From Segetibacter sp. (lineage in GTDB: Bacteria > Bacteroidota > Bacteroidia > Chitinophagales > Chitinophagaceae), in contig JASLBT010000216.1 in assembly GCA_030146445.1 (NCBI GenBank), positions 1 to 9,911 of the forward strand: a DNA stretch of 9,911 nt, written 5' to 3'. Below, in pieces: positions 7,150-9,911 of this stretch (position 1 is its first letter; every line of letters begins with the position of its first letter). Under the pieces are notes generated by a model. It searched no databases. It saw only the letters and a list, made by a program, of their open reading frames with translations, and was not told the origin of the DNA. Position numbers and translations under genes: made by a program.

Positions 7150-7166
7150 TACTTAAAAACACGGCA

Positions 7167-7847
7167 ATGAAGTTTAGCTTTTACGGACATTCTTGTTTCA
7201 GCGTTGAAATTGCGGGGAAGAAAATCCTTTTCGATCCTTTTATTACGCCTAATGAACTGGCGAAGCACATTGACATCAATGCTATCGAAAGCGACTATAT
7301 CTTCCTAAGCCACGGCCATGCTGACCATGTCGCCGATTGCGAAGTCATTGCGAAACGTACCGGCGCCAAGGTGGTATGTGCTTTCGAAGTGCATGAGTGG
7401 CTCAATTCAAAAGGTGTATCGAACACACACCCGATGAACACGGGCGGCAAGTGGCAGTTCGACTTTGGTACCGTTAAGTGCGTGGTTGCGCACCATAGTA
7501 GCAGTTTACCCGATGGTTCTTATGGTGGCAACCCCATGGGGTTTGTTTTCATGACTTCTGAAGGCAACTTTTATTTCGCCGGCGATACTGCCCTCACAAT
7601 CGATATGCAACTCATCCCACGATGGACTCATATCGACTTCGCCGTGCTGCCAATTGGTGACAACTTCACGATGGACGTAGCGGACGCGGTAATTGCGGCT
7701 GAATTTGTGAACACGGTAAAGGTTGTAGGAGTTCACTACGACACCTTTGGTTACATAAAGATTGACACAGATAAAGCAAAGGCCGAATTTGATGCTGCCG
7801 GAAAAATGCTACTATTGCCGGGTATTGGCGAAACAATTGACATTTAG
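7167..7847 (+). CDS. UPF0173-type metal-dependent hydrolase (metallo-beta-lactamase fold)
   Basis: The 226-residue product begins MKFSFYGHSCF, the usual start of UPF0173 proteins, which is why I chose the ATG at 7167 over the TTG 33 bases upstream. The metal-binding signature SHGHADH lies at residues 48-54 (H49, H51, D53, H54). Further likely ligands are H109 or H110, D140 in FAGD, and H190 in GVHYDTFG. The length is normal for the family, and no signal peptide is present, so it is a soluble cytoplasmic enzyme. Family members are broadly called metal-dependent hydrolases; the physiological substrate is not known to me. parA starts 30 bases after the stop with no terminator, so read-through into parA is likely. 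Confidence 0.93.
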   Translation: MKFSFYGHSCFSVEIAGKKILFDPFITPNELAKHIDINAIESDYIFLSHGHADHVADCEVIAKRTGAKVVCAFEVHEWLNSKGVSNTHPMNTGGKWQFDFGTVKCVVAHHSSSLPDGSYGGNPMGFVFMTSEGNFYFAGDTALTIDMQLIPRWTHIDFAVLPIGDNFTMDVADAVIAAEFVNTVKVVGVHYDTFGYIKIDTDKAKAEFDAAGKMLLLPGIGETIDI

Positions 7848-7877
7848 GTTTACGTATAAAATACTAAGTTTATTTAC

Positions 7878-8693
7878 ATGGGTAGAATTATAGGTGTTGC
7901 AAATCAAAAGGGAGGCGTAGGAAAAACTACCACAGCCATAAATCTGGCAGCAAGTTTTGCTGTGCTCGAGTACAAAACACTCCTCGTGGACGCCGACCCG
8001 CAAGCAAACAGTACCACTGGCGTTGGTTTCGACTTACATAACGTGACAAGCAGCCTGTACGACTGTATGATCAATAATGCAACTTCGCAGGACGTCATCC
8101 TTAAAAGTGACATTCCCCATCTTGATGTGATCCCGTCGCACATTGACCTGGTAGGTGCCGAAATTGAAATGATCAACTATCCGAACCGCGAAACAGTGAT
8201 GAAGAACATGCTTGATGCGGTGAAGGACAAATATGACTTTATTGTAATCGATTGCTCACCATCGCTGGGTTTAATCACTGTAAACGCATTAGTTGCTGCC
8301 GACAGTGTTATCGTTCCGGTTCAATGCGAATTCTTTGCCCTTGAAGGCCTGGGCAAATTGCTCAATACGATCAAAATCGTACAAAACCGACTCAACCCTG
8401 ATCTACAGATCGAGGGCATATTGATGACAATGTACGATGGCAGGTTGAGACTCTGTAACCAGGTGGTAAGCGAAGTCAGGAGACACTTTGATGAAATGGT
8501 GTTTACCACAATTATTCACCGAAACACCCGGCTGAGTGAAGCGCCGAGTTTTGGCAAACCAGTCATACTCTACGATTCCGACAGTAAAGGAGCAGTCAAT
8601 TACCTCAACCTGGCCAAAGAGGTACTCCAGAAAAATGACCTCACTAAAATCGCGAGGGAAGACCGGATTTTGGATGCTCCTGACCCTGTTTAA
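7878..8693 (+). CDS. parA: Chromosome-partitioning ATPase ParA (Soj)
   Basis: The 271-residue MinD/ParA-type ATPase has the deviant Walker A motif KGGVGKTT (11-18, with the signature lysine K11), Walker A' LLVDADPQ (35-42) and Walker B FIVIDCSPSLG (121-131). The conserved VPVQCEFFALEGL (146-158) and the late RNTRLSEAPSFGKP (215-228) are characteristic of chromosomal Soj/ParA proteins. It binds DNA nonspecifically as an ATP dimer and is stimulated by ParB during origin segregation. There is no N-terminal helix-turn-helix, so it is the short chromosomal type rather than a plasmid type Ia ParA. The start codon follows an AT-rich 30-base spacer. parB lies 163 bases downstream. Confidence 0.97.
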   Translation: MGRIIGVANQKGGVGKTTTAINLAASFAVLEYKTLLVDADPQANSTTGVGFDLHNVTSSLYDCMINNATSQDVILKSDIPHLDVIPSHIDLVGAEIEMINYPNRETVMKNMLDAVKDKYDFIVIDCSPSLGLITVNALVAADSVIVPVQCEFFALEGLGKLLNTIKIVQNRLNPDLQIEGILMTMYDGRLRLCNQVVSEVRRHFDEMVFTTIIHRNTRLSEAPSFGKPVILYDSDSKGAVNYLNLAKEVLQKNDLTKIAREDRILDAPDPV

Positions 8694-8810
8694 AGATGCC
8701 ATCCAGGTCAATCTTTTATTTACCCGCAATTAAAAATTTCCGGTCACCTCCCGGCTGTGTGCGGCGTTGTACCTGAACTGGCTGGTAAATTTCACCGTCG
8801 CATTTCGATT

Positions 8811-8827
8811 TACAATTTTTAGCGGCA
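8811..8827 (+). promoter_or_regulatory. Candidate promoter element in the parA-parB gap
   Basis: TACAATTTTTAGCGGCA includes the 11-mer TTTTAGCGGCA found also upstream of the hydrolase gene at 7139-7149. It begins with a TA-rich segment resembling a -7 box. It ends 29 bases before the parB start. The 163-base gap between parA and parB is larger than expected for a tight operon, so a separate parB promoter is plausible but unproven. Confidence 0.28.
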
Positions 8828-8856
8828 ATTTTGCGCTACCTGAAACAGGAACCTAC

Positions 8857-9771
8857 ATGACAAACAATAAAAAAGATCTTCTGGGCAAAGGCATCAGGAG
8901 TCTTTTACAGAATATCGATTCAGACCTTAAGACCACATCCGGCAATTTGAAACAACCGGTGATTGAAACGGCAACCGGCATTAACCGTATCCCGCTGATC
9001 AATATCGAAGTTAATCCGCGGCAGCCCCGGCGCGACTTCGATGAGCAGTCGATGAGTGAACTTGCCGCCTCTGTAAAACTGCACGACATTATTCAGCCGG
9101 TTACAGTTTCCGCAATAGAAAATGGAAAGTTTCAACTGATCAGTGGTGAACGCCGTTTCCGTGCAGCCAGGATGGCCGGGTTGACAGACATTCCAGCATA
9201 CGTCCGCCAGGCAAACGACCAGGAATTGCTGGAACTTGCGTTATTGGAAAACCTCCAGCGGGAAGATCTTAATGCCATTGAAATCGGCTTAAGTTATAAG
9301 CGGATGATGGAAGAGCTGAACTATACGCAGGAACAGGTTGCCGAAAGGATGGGAAAAGAACGAAGTACAGTTACCAACTACATCCGGTTACTGCGCCTGC
9401 CACCTGATATTCAGCTGGCTGTTCGCAACGGCACCTTAAGCATGGGCCATGCCCGTGCGCTGATCAACGTTGACACCATAGATAAACAACTTTTCATTTA
9501 TAACGAGATCAGGGGCAAGGGACTGAGCGTAAGGCAAACTGAAGAGTTGGTAAGGAAGATGTATAAAACAGATAACGAGGCCGTTAAAGCTTCGGTAAAG
9601 TCGGAGCTCCCGCCGGCGTACAAGAGAATTGAAGATACCTTAGCTACACATTTTGGTACCAAAGTAAACCTGGCACATAACAAAAAAGGCTTTGGAAGCA
9701 TATCAATTGAATACTACTCTTTGCAGGAACTAAATAAGATTCTCGAGCAAATGAATGTGTCTGCCAGCTAA
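8857..9771 (+). CDS. parB: Chromosome-partitioning protein ParB (Spo0J)
   Basis: Starting at the ATG at 8857 (MTNNKKDLLGKGIRSLL), the protein has 304 residues. The frame is open 30 codons further back to a TTG, but the LGKGIRSLL motif normally sits at the very N-terminus of ParB and AGGA lies shortly before this ATG. The ParB/Srx domain holds NPRQPRRDF (53-61) and SGERRFRA (96-103), the GERR nucleotide-binding motif of the CTP-dependent clamp. ENLQREDLNAIE (131-142) is followed by the helix-turn-helix for parS recognition (about 157-178). A C-terminal dimerisation part ends at 304. Together with ParA it segregates the chromosome origin. I saw no palindromic parS-like site in the window. The next gene starts five bases after the stop. 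Confidence 0.97.
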   Translation: MTNNKKDLLGKGIRSLLQNIDSDLKTTSGNLKQPVIETATGINRIPLINIEVNPRQPRRDFDEQSMSELAASVKLHDIIQPVTVSAIENGKFQLISGERRFRAARMAGLTDIPAYVRQANDQELLELALLENLQREDLNAIEIGLSYKRMMEELNYTQEQVAERMGKERSTVTNYIRLLRLPPDIQLAVRNGTLSMGHARALINVDTIDKQLFIYNEIRGKGLSVRQTEELVRKMYKTDNEAVKASVKSELPPAYKRIEDTLATHFGTKVNLAHNKKGFGSISIEYYSLQELNKILEQMNVSAS

Positions 9772-9776
9772 ATACC

Positions 9777-9911
9777 ATGAACTGGTTATACACACTTATC
9801 ATACTTTTCTCTTTTCCAGGCATTGCAGCAGCACAGTCTGAAAAAGAGCAACTCGCCAGTGGCAGGCTCGATACATTGCCGCGGCAGGCCGACACGGCCG
9901 CGACAATCACC
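9777..9911 (+). CDS. Secreted protein, 3'-truncated by the window; probably DUF5683-type
   Basis: Forty-five codons are visible and run off the end. MNWLYTLIILFSFPGIAAAQ is a standard Sec signal peptide with likely cleavage after AAA at about residue 19. The following residues are polar (SEKEQLASGRLD and on). The five-base gap after parB indicates cotranscription. From recall, many Bacteroidota have a DUF5683 protein, dapB and lepB after parB; only the position and signal peptide support that here, since the domain itself lies outside the window. Confidence 0.62.
   Translation, partial: MNWLYTLIILFSFPGIAAAQSEKEQLASGRLDTLPRQADTAATIT

Larger units (their letters stand above)
6679..7166. other. 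Gene-poor interval, 488 bases
   Basis: No convincing long coding frame is present on either strand between the start of the minus-strand gene and the hydrolase start. It should hold the promoters of both divergent genes. Visible structure consists of a short perfect inverted repeat at 6882-6898, a 58-codon frame of doubtful status at 6948-7124 and a promoter-like T-rich element at 7137-7149. No tRNA or other RNA gene was recognised, and no decayed protein could be identified. Confidence 0.6.

Noticed and set aside
7134..7166. An upstream TTG start for the hydrolase
   Set aside because: The extra 11 residues do not fit the family, which begins at MKFSFYGH, and the stretch contains the promoter-like T-rich element.
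8692..8716. A terminator-like hairpin just after parA (AAAGAT with ATCTTT)
   Set aside because: The stem has only six A/T-rich pairs and a 13-base loop, too weak to call.
8767..8856. An upstream TTG start for ParB
   Set aside because: It would add 30 hydrophobic residues before the conserved N-terminal LGKGIRSLL motif, and the ATG at 8857 has AGGA upstream.
1..9911. Mobile element, CRISPR array or parS site
   Set aside because: No transposase or integrase frame, no spaced direct repeats and no TGTTTCACGTGAAACA-like palindrome was seen on reading both strands.

Overview
The window looks like a chromosomal segment of a Bacteroidota bacterium, probably near the Chitinophagaceae. This is inferred from moderate GC, start codons preceded by A-rich stretches rather than clear Shine-Dalgarno sites, and a parA-parB pair followed at once by a short secreted-protein gene. 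The assignment comes from pattern recognition, not a database search.

Left part (1-2918): two tandem genes for diheme c-type cytochromes of the RoxA-like/MauG-peroxidase-like kind, the first cut by the window edge. They are clearly paralogous and probably form one transcription unit. A 39-residue single-span membrane peptide gene missed by ordinary ORF cut-offs follows, and a strong intrinsic terminator at 2882-2918 closes the unit.

Middle part (3053-6678): three same-strand genes without an obvious described function. They encode a soluble coiled-coil protein with a Pro/Ala/Gln-rich linker, a coiled-coil protein with an N-terminal membrane hairpin, and a membrane-anchored protein whose outer domain resembles the actin/Hsp70/Ppx-GppA (ASKHA) fold. 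A fourth uncharacterised gene points back at them from the other strand. The two transcription directions share a perfect 15-bp hairpin terminator at 5959-5993. This cluster is the best candidate here for an undescribed system, perhaps an envelope-associated scaffold or sensor built around an ASKHA protein.

Right part (6679-9911): a roughly 490-bp stretch with no convincing gene but a short perfect inverted repeat, then a UPF0173-type metallo-beta-lactamase-fold hydrolase. Thirty bases later come ParA, ParB and the first 45 codons of a secreted protein, probably the DUF5683-type gene that I recall following parB in many Bacteroidota. This block is chromosome-segregation housekeeping and suggests that the window is core chromosome rather than a mobile island. 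I saw no transposase, integrase, tRNA, rRNA or CRISPR array.
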